Made by a program: the position numbers and the translations under genes
DNA from: Eublepharis macularius
Lineage: Eukaryota; Chordata; Lepidosauria; Squamata; Eublepharidae
Assembly (NCBI RefSeq): GCF_028583425.1
Contig: NC_072799.1
Span: 88,274,217 to 88,338,216 of the forward strand
Direction of reading: 5' to 3'
DNA: 64,000 nucleotides
Notes under the pieces: model-generated
Database searches by the model: none
The model's input: the letters and a program-made list of their open reading frames with translations, nothing else
Told to the model about the DNA's origin: nothing
Shown: positions 30,968-41,818 of the stretch, piece by piece
Layout: every line of letters begins with the position of its first letter
How positions within the stretch are numbered: position 1 is the stretch's first letter

Positions 30968-31713
30968 TGAATTCCAGTTGCTGTGGGAAGCACAAATACT
31001 GGATGGGGGATACACTTCTGGGCAGTAGTATATGTAAAAGGGATCTTGGGGTAAGAGTGGACTGTAAACTAAATATGAGCAGTCAGTGTGATGCGGTGGC
31101 AAAAAAGGCTAATTCAATCTTGGGTTGTATCAAAGGGGCCATAGCGTCGAAATCGCAGGACGTCATAGCCCCTCTCTATACTGCCTTGGTCAGGCTGCAC
31201 CTGGAGTATTGTGTGCAGTTCTGGAGGCCTCACTTCAAAAAGGATGTGGACAAAATTGAGAGGGTGTAGAGGAGAGTGACGAGGATGATCAGGGGTCTGG
31301 AGACTGAGCCCTACGAGGAAAGGCTGAGGGCCTTGGGAATGTTTAGTTTGGAGAAGAGGACATTGAGGGGGGACATGATTGCTCTCTTTAAATATTTGAA
31401 AGGCTGTCATTTGGAGGAGGGCAAGGAGCTGTTCCAGCTGGCAGTAGAGGTTAGGACCCGAAGCAATGGGCTTAAATTACATGCACAAAGGTACCGGCTG
31501 GATATTAGGAAAAACTTTTTCATGTTCAGAGTAGTTCAGAAGTGGAATCAGCTGCCTAGGGAGGTGGTGAGCTCCCCCTCACTGGCAGTTTTTAAGAAGA
31601 GGCTGGATGAATACTTGTCAGAGATGCTTTAGGCTGATCCTGCACTGGGCAGGGGGTTGGACTAGATGGTCTGTATGGCCCTTTCCAACTCTATGATTCT
31701 ATGATTCTATGAT
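30968..31713 (+). mobile_element. CR1 LINE 3' end
   Basis: The plus strand carries the reverse-transcriptase C-terminal region (DLGVRVDCKLNMSSQCDAV, SILGCIKGAIASKS, LYTALVRLHLEYCVQFW, RGDMIALFKYLKG, FFMFRVVQKWNQLP), a 3' UTR with 'GGACTAGATGGTCTGTATGG', and the CR1 terminal repeat of ATTCTATG units at 31689-31713. Its first 21 bases equal the broken end of the CR1 5' half at 26920-26940, in reverse. The sequence jumps from the endonuclease to the end of RT, so most of RT is missing. Confidence 0.9.
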
Positions 31714-31739
31714 ATGAGAAAACCTGAGACAAATGAAAA

Positions 31740-33850
31740 CGGAACACCACTTTAGGAAAACAGGAGACTCTGGGTCTTAAGACAATCCTTTGAGGAAAAA
31801 ACTATATGAGAGGGGAGCCTGGCCTGAAGGCGGGAAGTTCTCCAACATGTCTGACTGAGGTAAGTGCTACCAGAAAACAGATCTTGTAAGAGAGCAAAGG
31901 GAGGGGGGCATGAGTTGAGAGGGAGGTAGTACTAAAGGAGTTAACACTAAGGATAGATCCCACTGTGGAACAATAGCTGGGCGGGAAGGACATAAATTAA
32001 GGAGTCCCGTAAGGAAACTCTTAGAAAGAGCATGAGAAAAAACAGTCTTCCCATCCACTGGGCCATGGAAGGCCATGATTGCAGCCAAATGAGTCTTTAT
32101 AGAGAAGGAAGAAAGACCAGAGGCCCCAATAGCGAATAAATAATAAAAAAATGGTATGTAATAGGCAGGAAGAAGGGGGAACCCTTCTGCAGAACCCATG
32201 TGGAAAAACTTTTCCATACGTAAGCATAGGAGACTCTGGTGGATGGTTTGCCGGCTTCCAAAATAACTTGACTAACCTCATCAGAAAAGGTCAAGGGGGA
32301 TTGATGATGCAAAATAAGGCCTCTGTGCAGAAGATTTGGGGCACATGGGAGATGTATCAACTGGTTCTGTGACATGGTCACTATAGGAGAAAATAACACT
32401 GGATGTGGCCAAAATGGGGTCACTAGAATGCAATGGGTCCCCTGTCCTTTGATCTCCCCCAGAACCCTTGTTATGGGGGAAGGGGGTTGGTTGTTGGGAA
32501 GGTGTAAAAACAAATGCCAGTCCAAGAGATAAAGAATTCATCATGAAAGTAGGTAACTACCTGTTAGGAAGCAAAAAGTTGGATCCTTGGAGTTCCATGG
32601 TGACGAGATCAACTGTTGGTGGCCATCACAACTGGAATATTGGGCAGATGTATTTGTCCATTATGGACCATTCATGATGGGTGTGGATCATCCTGTTGAG
32701 AACATCTGCCATAGCACTGTCATTTCCAGCTGTGCGAATGGTGTGTGACAACACCCTGTTGGAGGTGGATCATTCCCATATTGCTGTTGCCTTAGTACAG
32801 AGCTGCAGAGAGACTGTTCCATCCAGTTGTTCAGGGTTGTTCAGCATTGCTGTGGTGTTGTCTGTGTGCACCTAAATGGTCTTGCCTTGTAAGACACCTT
32901 TAAAAGAAGTAAGGTTGTAATGGATAGCTCTAAGCTCTAGTACATTAACGTGCAATTGTGTCTTTGAAGGCAACCCAAAATCTTGAACAGAAAATTCTTC
33001 CCCACTTTTACAAGGATGCATCAGTGGCAATAGCTGCCTTCAGGTCTTGGAATCCAAAGGGAACTTCCAACATTAGATCTGAAGATTTTCACATAATAGT
33101 GATCTGAGTACCGATCCGGGGATGGACAGAGGCTCTGTAAGAGAATGGCAGGGTTAAATCTCTGAATAAACCGATTGCGGAGCCTACCATATGGGACCAC
33201 TGAAGTGGTGGAAGCCATGAGACCTAGTAACTTCTGGATCAACAGAGCTGAATGAAACCTGTTTGAGAGAAAAAGGGTGGCCAAGGAGCGTATGGTTCTA
33301 GCTCTGTCTTCTGGTAAAAAGGCTCTTGCAACTGTGGAATCAAAGGTAGCACCTATGAACTGGATACTACTTGTAGGGATAAGGTTAGGCTTCCTCCAGT
33401 TGACCATGAGACCTACGTTGAAAATGGTCTGCACGGTCAGCTCAAGGTCAAACTCAAGGTGGGACTGAACTCACTGAACATCATATAGTGCTCAACCGGA
33501 GCGGTGAAGCCCCTTCAATAGTCTCATCAGGAGAGGACTCAGATGCCAATTCAAATGCCTAGTCAGATCTAGATTCCACCTCCTCCCCCTAAGATTCTGA
33601 GTGGAGGAGACATTCGGGTTGTATAGGGGGCACTGGAAACAAAAACATTGGAACCAAGATAGATACACCTGGAACTGAAGCAAACTGCCTAGCTTCAAAG
33701 ACGGACTTTCAAGCAGCCAGAGCTGGAGCCACTTTGAGCAGGATGGCTGGAAAGGCAGACCATTGAACCAAGGATGGAACGGTCTTGAGGAATTTTGCAG
33801 GGGAGGGGGAAAGGACGAACTGCTAGTTCCTCTCCCCCAGCAATCCCGTG
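31740..33850 (-). mobile_element. DIRS-type retrotransposon fossil, pol part
   Basis: Minus-strand frames resemble the DIRS order read right to left: a tail of the gag-like region (about 33850-33480), the end of RT plus RNase H (about 33440-33020, with VNWRKPNLIPTSSIQFIGA and RAFLPEDRARTI), and a tyrosine-recombinase-like C-terminal region (about 32540-31780). It is a fossil with many breaks and no recognisable termini. It lies directly next to the CR1 3' end. Confidence 0.6.
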
Positions 33851-34370
33851 CAGCTCTGTCTTTGAAAACTGTCTTTGGAAATTACAGTTCCCAGGTAAAA
33901 TTGTGTCCCTGACACGTTAAAAAAATACATGTCTGGTGTCACTTTTAGCTTAGCTCTGAGTCCCTGGAAGATGTAAATGCAGTCTCCATAAGAAAAAGTC
34001 TACTGGACTATCACTTATTAAAAATCACAAAGAAAAAAAAAAGAAACACAGAGAGTTATATTTCACCGGCTGCTGTTATAAATCTCCAAGCAGAGGATTA
34101 CGGATCCCTGAGTTAAATATCTGAATATGTTTGAAAGAACTTTCTCTACTGTTGTTGACTCCTGTCTCTATACAAAAAATAAAAATATTCATCTTTACAA
34201 GAGGTCAGACCAACATTTCTGTTCACTCGGCATCTCCTTCAAAACAGGACTTTATAGCCCGCCCTCTCCGCAAGCAGGCTCAGAGCGGGTTACAACAACT
34301 TTTAACTGGAACACTCAAGGCAGTTAACAAAAGGCTAAGCATATTCAAGACAACTCATTTCCTACCCTGG
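33851..34370. other. Intergenic DNA before the minisatellite
   Basis: A likely LINE or SINE 3' fragment lies near 34250-34350 ('GGCTCAGAGCGGGTTACAAC'). Nothing else is recognised. Confidence 0.35.
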
Positions 34371-34372
34371 TG

Positions 34373-34390
34373 TGCCACCAGAGGGCGCTG
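34373..34390 (+). promoter_or_regulatory. CTCF-like motif
   Basis: TGCCACCAGAGGGCGCTG matches the vertebrate CTCF core (CCASYAGRKGGCRSY) at every core position. It sits at the left edge of the minisatellite-bearing repeat. Binding is inferred. Confidence 0.5.
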
Positions 34391-34439
34391 CTATAGAAGG
34401 AAGCGCAGATGAGGCAACCAGACCTTCAGAGAGTGTGCC

Positions 34440-35130
34440 ACAGCGGGAAAGTCATGTCAGGATCAGAAGTGGAGCAGGCAGTAATGCCCACTGCCTGCCT
34501 TCAACCACCTGGGATCAGGAGCAGAGCAAGTGGCAATGCCTGCCTCCCGCCTTCACCCAGCTGGGATCAGGAGTGAAGCAGGTGGCAACGCCCACCCCTC
34601 GCCTTCACCCAGCTGGGATCAGGAGCGGAGCAGGTGGCAATGCCCATCCCCCACCTTCACCCAGCTGGGATCAGGAGCAGAGCAGGTGGCAATGCCCGCC
34701 CCCTGCCTTCATCCAGCTGGGATTAGAAACGGAGCACATGGCAATGCCTGTCCCCTGACTTCACCCAGCAGGGATCAGGAGTGAAGCAGGTGGCAATTCC
34801 TGCCCCCCGCCTTCACCTGGCTGGGATCAGGCATGGAGCAGGAGGCAATGCCCACCCCCATTCAACATGCCAGAATTAGGCACGGAGTAGGCAGCAATGC
34901 CCCCCCCCTTCACCCAGCCAGAATCAGGTGCAGAGCAGGAGGATATGTCCATCTCTTCTTCCCTCAGCCAGGATCAGGAGCAGAGTAGGTGGCAATGCCC
35001 AACCCCTGCTTTCCCTGGCCGGGATCAGATGCAGAGCAGGAGGCAATGCCCGCCCCTTCTTCACCCAGCTGGGATCAGGAGTGGAGCAGGTTGCAATGCC
35101 CACCCACCCCCTTCACCCAGCTGGGATGAG
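34440..35130. repeat. 52-bp minisatellite
   Basis: Copies start with GGGATCAGGAG and end with CTTCACCCAGCT. Measured starts at 34511, 34563, 34615, 34667, 34719, 34771 and 34823 are exactly 52 bp apart; later copies are more degenerate. There are about 13 copies, plus two more at 35533-35640 after an interruption. The open frames here are by-products of the repeat, since 52 is not a multiple of three. Confidence 0.92.
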
Positions 35131-35139
35131 GTACAGACA

Positions 35140-35532
35140 GGGAAATGAGAAGCGCCCATAGAAACAAAGCAGAATTACCCAAGTGGAAACCCACATCTAA
35201 GGAAACAAAACAATGTAACGATAAAGAATCTTACAAAATATATGTTATGAAAATTTTTAAATGTTGTGATTTAAAGTGACACGGTGCATATAGTATCAAA
35301 CAGGTATATAAATATACTTCATACAAATTCATACAAAATTCACAGGATGACAAGATAACTTGGTAATCGGCCAAATGTAGAAAGTTTTCTTATTCCTGCA
35401 ATAATGCTTGGAAACTCAACAAGGAGATGCCGAAGAAGCCAGAGTAATGCATGGGAAAACGTGGGGAACCACCGTTCCTGTTCAGAATAATTTTTCTGAA
35501 TATGCTTAGCCTCAATTCGGGTAATTCTGCTT
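35140..35532. mobile_element. Insertion of unknown class within the minisatellite
   Basis: Minisatellite units resume on the right at 'GGGATCAGGTACAGAGCAGG' after this ~390-bp AT-rich block. AAGCAGAATTACCC (35168-35181) is exactly mirrored by GGGTAATTCTGCTT (about 35518-35531), which suggests terminal or subterminal inverted repeats of a non-autonomous DNA element. No target duplication is certain. Confidence 0.45.
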
Positions 35533-35674
35533 CGGGATCAGGTACAGAGCAGGAGGCAATGCACCCCCTTCACTCAGCCGGGATCAGTCACGGAGGAGGA
35601 GGCAATACTTGCCTGCCCGCCCTCCGCTTTCTAGAGCCCGTTGTATTTTCCCCCACAACGGGCTTTGTTCCTAG
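35533..35674 (+). mobile_element. Non-autonomous Helitron 3' end
   Basis: After two more 52-bp units comes AGCCCGTTGT, a short loop and ACAACGGGCT, a 10-bp hairpin (about 35634-35664), then six bases and CTAG (35671-35674) followed by T. A hairpin shortly before CTRR, inserted before T, is the Helitron 3' signature. The minisatellite is probably internal to this element; its 5' TC end was not located. Confidence 0.7.
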
Positions 35675-35745
35675 TAGAAGCATAAACATCCTATAAAATA
35701 CAACTCTTAATTAACCAATAATGAATACATCCTGATCCCTATCCT

Positions 35746-36163
35746 TGTCATGTTCTGATTGTGTTTAAGCCAAAGAGACTCCATTTTAATCTTGTCAGTG
35801 TATTAAGTGTTTCTTTTGCAGGTGGGAAGACTACTGCTGGAAGCTTTACAGAGAGAGGAGGATTGTTGTGTCTACATACATTTGCCTTCCTGACCCCCTT
35901 GAGAAACTTTCACTTTCTCACCCTCGGGCCGTTTGTTTTGAGAACTGTGGGGGAGGATGGGGCCTGCGGGGAACTGCTTATTCTGTACCTCATCCTTTGC
36001 TTGGCATTCGTAACAATTTTCTAGTTCAGCTAAGATCCGTGTATCTTGGAATGTGTACTCTAATGGTTGTTTATCTCCAGTAAAGCCTTTTGAAACCAAA
36101 GGACTTTTGTCTTATTGCAAGAGGCAGGCTGAATTGCAACTTTTAGCAAGCCACCGTCTGACA
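35746..36163 (+). mobile_element. Solo LTR of a Ty3/Gypsy element
   Basis: A 418-bp LTR-like unit begins TGTCA and ends TGACA, and is flanked by exact 5-bp direct repeats ATCCT (35741-35745 and 36164-36168). It shares many blocks with the LTR at 57745-58159, such as 'AAAGAGACTCCATTTTAAT', 'GAAACTTTCACTTTCTCA' and 'TTGTTTTGAGAACT'. No internal part remains, so it is a solo LTR. Divergence from the other LTR is moderate, so it belongs to an older copy or another subfamily. Confidence 0.88.
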
Positions 36164-36245
36164 ATCCTGAACTTGAACAGAATTTGAATGTGGATTGTCA
36201 TTCCTCAGTCATCGTATTCTTTGAACTGTATTTCTTTATTGTATA

Positions 36246-38106
36246 CTAGCTTGATGCCTGTGCTTCGCTATGGTATTTAACTACTTTAAATCCAGTTATA
36301 ATATTTATGGGTAAGTAACGTTTTTGGTATGGGGGTGGGTGGGTTGAGTTGGTTTTGTAGTATAATAGCATAGTACCCAAGCTTCACAAAAGTGTTTGAA
36401 TAAAGTGAAGCATGTTGATGTCTAAAACTGATGAAGTGAATTTCGAAATGTAACATTTATTGAAGAGATTTTTAAAAGGAAAAGATTGTAGTGCAGTAAA
36501 TAAAGTGAAAAATACGTACAACCTTATTTTTCTACTGAAGGACCTCTTTGTAGACCTCATTGGTGGTTTTCCCTTCAGGATTACCAGGCTGCTGGGTGAG
36601 CTCACTCTGGAACAGGCGACATATAACTGCCCATGTGAGAAGCAGTCCTCCGTCAAGTCAATTCCTGCCACCTTCAGTGACTGCCCCTAGGAACTGTTGA
36701 TCGTCATAGCAGAGCAGACCTTAAGGAGGAACTGAAGTCTCTTGAACTCAAAGAGGTTATCTGACGGTATGATTGGTATGCGTGGTATGAACACCGACTC
36801 CCCCTGAGCACTGCCGGTGAACAATGTGACCTCGATGATGTTCCTGTGAGGGTTTTCACTTGCAGTCTGGTGCCATTGCAGAGTTTGGGTGGGCTGCGGT
36901 TCTGGACCAGCATCACTGGAGCCCCCACTTTGAGGAGAAGCTTGTGGGCTGGGAAGCCAGGAGGGTTGAGCATGTTGAGGAACTCCATAGGGTAGGTGGA
37001 CCGCATCATCCATTTGCAACACTGAGTCCACAGATCGGTACTGCATTTCTGCACCTTCGAGGGAGTTGTGTTTCATTAATGATGGCAGCCTTGTCTTTCT
37101 TGGGGGTCAGAGTGGCACGCTTGCACAGCCTGTCCATGGACTACTCCCTGATAGTGGTGATATCAGGGTATATCGTGGCCGTTAGGTCTGCTAGGGTCGT
37201 CACCTGCAGGGATGGTCACCTTTCCCTTGGACTCAGGACTTTCCCTTGCAGGGATGGTCACCTTTCCCTTGGACTCAGGACTTTCTGGTACTTGGCCATT
37301 GCTGCTCTGTGCACTGCAGGAGTACGATGTGCATATTTCTTTGCCACATCTCTAAGTTGCTTCCTCCTTTTAACATCGGTATATCTTGCACAACGTCTTT
37401 CAGGAGGCTTCTTGGTGGCAGCAAGAGATGATGGCTGCAAGAGGTGTGAGGTGGAGTTGGATTGAGGGAGGGGTGGTGTGGTGGGTACTTCAGCAGGTTA
37501 ATGTGAGAGGTTCGCATTGAAATGGCCCCTAGAAAGTTTGTGCACCATCTCCCCATGAACATTTAAAAACTCAGCTGCCATACTGACTTTTATATAAAAT
37601 CCCTATTCAGGAGTCTTGTTCTTTCTTTCTTCAACTGCCTGCAGTTTCCTTTGCCTGATTTTTATCTCAGAACACAGAGTTCCACAGCTGACCCATCAAC
37701 CTCCCAGACACACAGGAAAGCCAGGCCCCACAGGGAGATTGGCAACCCTAGACTGGGAGGTGTATTTTTACCTCAGGACACATTCAGTGAGTCCCAATTG
37801 CAAGTAAATACTCTTTAGAATGTTGGAGAGATGACCAATTAAGGCCACATATGCAAATGACCTCAGGGAAGAGTGGCAGTTGGTGAGGGGTGGGGGGAGG
37901 ACCCTGCCAGCCACACAGGGAAGCTGTATCCCTATGGGAAAATACATTTTACCCCATTAGGGGGCAAACTTCTTAAAATCCCTTCTTAGTGAGTCCCTAC
38001 ATCACAAAAGGAATGCACTGCCCAAATTTCATGCTTCTAGGTCCAGGGGTTTGGGCTGGGCATTGATGAGTCAGTCAGGACACTTGTCTTTATATATATA
38101 TATAGA
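36246..38106 (-). mobile_element. Helitron copy 1 with helicase remnants
   Basis: On the minus strand the 5' end is TCTATATATATATATAAAGA (from 38106) and the 3' end is CTAG (36249-36246) before T, with a small GC hairpin upstream. The element is an internally deleted, decayed Helitron. Frames near 36680-37076 keep Pif1-like helicase motifs ([20 protein letters not shown] and VCSAMTIN) and 36384-36671 keeps AGIDLTEDCFSHGQLYVACS with R-V-S. The Rep domain is not seen. Several frame changes break the helicase. Confidence 0.85.
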
Positions 38107-39620
38107 CTAGCTTCTCGCCCATGCTTCACTACAGTATTTAATTACTTTAAATCCAGTTATAATATTTATGGGTATGTAACGTTTTTTGGTTGGGGGGGGG
38201 GTTGAGTTGGTTTTGTAGTATAATAGCATAGTACCCAAGCTTCATAAAAGTGTTTGAATAAAGTGAAGCATGTTGATGCCTAAAACTGATGAAGTGAATT
38301 TTGAAACGTAACATTTATTGAAGAGATTTTTAAAAGGAAAAGATTATAGTGCAATAAATAAAGTGAAAAATACATACAATCTTATTTTTCTACTGAAGGA
38401 CCTCTTTGTAGACCCCATTGATGGTTTCTCCCCACTTTGGAGCCCCCACTTTGAAGAGAAGCTTGTGGGCTGGGAAGCCAGGAGGGCTGAGCATGTTGTG
38501 GACTCTGAGCATGTTGCACCACTGAGTCCACAGATCAGTACTCCATTTCTGCCTTCAAGAGAGTTATGTTTCATTAATGATGGCAACCTTGTCTTTCTTG
38601 GGGGTCAGAGTGGCATGCTTGCACATCCCATTTGTGGACTACTCCATGATAGTCCACAGCCCGTCCATGGACTACTCCCTGATAGTGGTGATACCAGGGT
38701 GTATCATGGCTGTTAGGTCTGCCAGGGTCGTCACTACTGTGCCCAGGCCTGCAGGGATGGTCACCTCTCCCTTGGACGTGAGACTTGCTGGTACTTGGCC
38801 ACTGCTGTTCAGTGCACTGCAGGAGCACAATGTGCACATTTCTTTGCTGTATCTCTAAGTTGCTTCCTCCTTTTAGTGTTGGTGTATCTTGCATGACATC
38901 TGACAGGAGGCTTCTTGGCGGCAGCAAGAGATGATGGATGCGAGAGGTGTGAGGTGGAGTTGGATTGAGGGAAGGGTGGTGTGGTGGGCACTTTGGCAGG
39001 TTCATGTGAGAGGTTTGCATTGAAATGGCCCCTGGAAAGGTTGTGCACTATCTCCCCATGAACATTTAAAAACTCAGCTGCCATACTGACTTTTATATAA
39101 AATCCCTATTCAGGAGTCTTGTTCTTTCTTTCTTCAACTGCCTGCAGTTTCCTTTGCCTGATTTTTATCTCAGAACACATAGTTCCACAGCTGACCCATC
39201 AGCCTGCCAGCCACACAGGAAAGCCAGGCCCCACAGGGAGATTGGCAACCCTAGAGAGGCAAGCTGGGAGGTGTATTTTTATCTCAGGACATTTTCAATG
39301 ACTGGGAGTCACTGAATGTGTCCTGAGGTATTGCATGTGTCCTGCATACTCTTTAGAATGTTGGGATGATGACCAATCAAGGTCGCATATGCAAATGACC
39401 TCAGGGAGGCTGAATTGGCAGTTGGGTGGGGGGAGCAGCCTCCCAGCCACACAGGGAAACCTGTACCCCTATGGGAAAACACATTTTACCCCTTTTGCCT
39501 TAGAGGGCAAATTTCTTAAAATTCCTTCTTAGTGAGCCCCTACATCACAAAAGGAATGTTCTCCCCAAATTTCACGTTTTGAGGTCCAGTGGTTTGGGCT
39601 GGGCGTTGATGAGTCATAGG
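38107..39620 (-). mobile_element. Helitron copy 2, head-to-tail with copy 1
   Basis: This copy repeats the sequence of copy 1 along its whole length, minus about 370 bp of the helicase remnant. Its 3' CTAG (38107-38110 on plus) abuts the 5' TC of copy 1 (38105-38106) with no base between. Its own 5' end near 39618 is degraded and lacks the TATATA start. Confidence 0.85.
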
Positions 39621-40200
39621 GAGTCAATGAATTTTATGTGTTTTTTTGCACAGAAGAGAGCCTCAAACTTGTGGAGGGATACCCAGAGAGAATCGTTGTC
39701 TGGGGACCCATGGTGGGTCTCAGCAGTCTTGCATACAAGATGACCCTGGTAAGAGAATCCCATTAGGAAAGTCCTGTAGGAGTCAAACTCACACGAGGCA
39801 CTGCAGTCCTATAGGCAACATGATTAGCATATATACCTTCTTTAGAAACTCTCTTATCATCTAGCTACTTTCCCCCTTATCTTCATTAGGTAGGCTGCCA
39901 TTTTTTTAATTTTTCCAGAGCACCTTGTTATCAGGCACACACACATACTCATTCCACACCATGGCAACAACAGTGGCCATTTCCTCACATCCTTAAAATT
40001 GCGGATTGACACTTTAATGGTCAATTGCCACAGGTCTACTTCTATTCCAAATCTTAATAGACCTGTTATAGTGCTATAGCGCACGCAAGAAGGAAAAAAA
40101 GAGGGTGATAAATCACCACAGAAGCTGTAATGACCGTGCCATGAGAAACTATGCAAAGTCGATATCAATTCCACTCAAACCAGAAATTTTATTAAATTGA
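39621..40200. other. Intergenic DNA, nothing recognised
   Basis: No gene or repeat that I can name. Confidence 0.35.
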
Positions 40201-40214
40201 ATGCCAGATATGAG

Positions 40215-40606
40215 CAAGGAGCAAAGACATCTGACAATTCATATAGTAACAGCGGCTAGAATTTTACTTGCGACTTACTGGAAACAGTAAAGAATTCCAC
40301 AAGAAGAGCTAATAGTGAAAGTAATGGAGACCGAGGAAACGGACAAACTAACTTTGTTAATGAAAGGACAAATGGAGGAAGACTTTTCTACACCATGGGA
40401 TCCCTTTTATAATTGGATGACAAATAAATGTAACATAATATTAAGGATAATAGTACATGATACAATAGAATTCACAGTTAATGATGTAGTAGGATGAAGT
40501 GTAGGAGGTGAAGAACCGGATAATGCATACAGGCAAGCATATGACAACTGTCTCATGTTTTTTATATCTATGTGAAAAACAATAAAAATATTTTTTTTAA
40601 AAAGAG
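40215..40606 (+). mobile_element. L1 LINE 3' end
   Basis: The plus strand encodes a decayed L1 ORF2 C-terminus (T-A-A-R-I-L-L-A-T-Y-W, then EELIVKVMETEETDKLTLLM) and a 3' end with AATAAAAATATTTTTTTTAA. It is heavily 5'-truncated. Confidence 0.7.
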
Positions 40607-41180
40607 AAACTATGCCAAGTCATTGTGGAGATTGTGTGGGAAACGGTTAGGAAAGAAAGAGATAAAGTGTACAGAAAACTCACATCTGAAAGCACCGTTG
40701 TCAACACATATTCCTGGGTTGAAAACAACATGAAACAACATTCAATGTGTGGAAGCAGTGTATTCTGCAGAAGAGGACCAGTTCCTGAACAGACAGAATA
40801 TTTGGACCACCATCTGCTCTTTCCTTCCACAGACCCGGATTTTCTCATGCTGTTGGTGTCCTGCCAGTAGTGGAGTCGTGCCAGTAATGAAAGAACAATA
40901 AAGTGCTAACATAAAGTCAACACGCATACTGTGACAGCCTGAAGCTGCAGAATTTAGTGCAGCAGAATTTAGTAGCCATCCTATTCTACCTAGTAAGTAT
41001 AACTCATGGAAAGGATCACACTTTTATGAGAATAGCATAGGTGAGAATAAGTGACACTACTAGTTTCCCATTATCCTTGCATTAATAAATTCCTATTACA
41101 CTTTTATCTCACCTGTCCTCCGAGGAGCTCGCTGCAGGAACTATGGGCTCTCTCCCATTTTATCTGTACTACCATCCTGT
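40607..41180. other. Intergenic DNA, nothing recognised
   Basis: A hAT-transposase- or gene-like frame cannot be supported; short frames on both strands overlap. Confidence 0.3.
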
Positions 41181-41181
41181 G

Positions 41182-41440
41182 AGGTAGGTTAGTGGTTAAG
41201 AGCGCGGGATTCTAATCTGGAGAACTGGGTTTGATTCCCCACTCCTCCACTTAAAGCCAGCTGGGTGACCTTGGGCTAGTCACAGTTCTTTAAGAGCTCT
41301 CTCAGCCCCACCCACTCCACAGGGTGTTTTGTTGTGGGGATAATAATGACATACTTTGTAAACCACTCTGAGTGGGCATTAAGTTGTCCTGAAGGGCAGT
41401 ATATAAATCGAATGTTATGTTATTATTATTGTTAATGGCC
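41182..41440 (+). repeat. tRNA-derived SINE (Sauria-type)
   Basis: A box in 'TTAGTGGTTAAGAGCG', B box in 'GGGTTTGATTCCCC', then 'CAGCTGGGTGACCTTGGGCT', 'CACAGGGTGTTTTGTTGTGG' and a 3' end 'TTGTCCTGAAGGGCAGTATA' with TTATTATTATT. It is almost full length. Confidence 0.9.
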
Positions 41441-41515
41441 CAATCTCACTCAGGGAGCTTAATGGTAGATTGGGGACTTGAACCTAAGTATAGGTTTTCT
41501 GTATTTTAACTTTAA

Positions 41516-41818
41516 CTTAAAATGGGTACTAGATCAAATCAAACTTGAATTCTTCCTAGAAGCTAAAATGACAAAACTGAGGCTATTGTACTTTGGTCAC
41601 ATCATGAGAAGATACTCTGGAAAAGTCAATAATGCTAGGAAAAGTAGAAGGCAGTAGGAAAAGAGGAAGACCCAAAACAGATGGCTTGACTCAATAAAAG
41701 AAGCCACGTCTGCCAGCTTGCAGGAACTGAGCAAGTCTGTTAATGATAGGATGTTCTGGAGATCTCTCATTCATAAGGTCACCATAGGTCGGAGGTGACT
41801 TGAAGGCACATAACACAG
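41516..41818 (+). mobile_element. RTE/Bov-B LINE 3' end (second copy)
   Basis: It parallels 11010-11300: 'TACTTTGGTCACATCATGAG', 'AGAAGCCACGTCTGCCAGC', and the 3' end 'GGTCGGAGGTGACTTGAAGG' then CACATAACACA. It is diverged and truncated. Confidence 0.8.

Noticed and set aside
34372-35161. Repeated peptide frames and a CRISPR-like look in the 52-bp array
   Set aside because: The unit is 52 bp without constant repeat and unique spacers, and the genome is vertebrate. It is a minisatellite whose frames are by-products.
40625-40870. An 81-residue frame resembling a host exon
   Set aside because: No splice sites or recognised domain, and an overlapping frame of equal length lies on the other strand.
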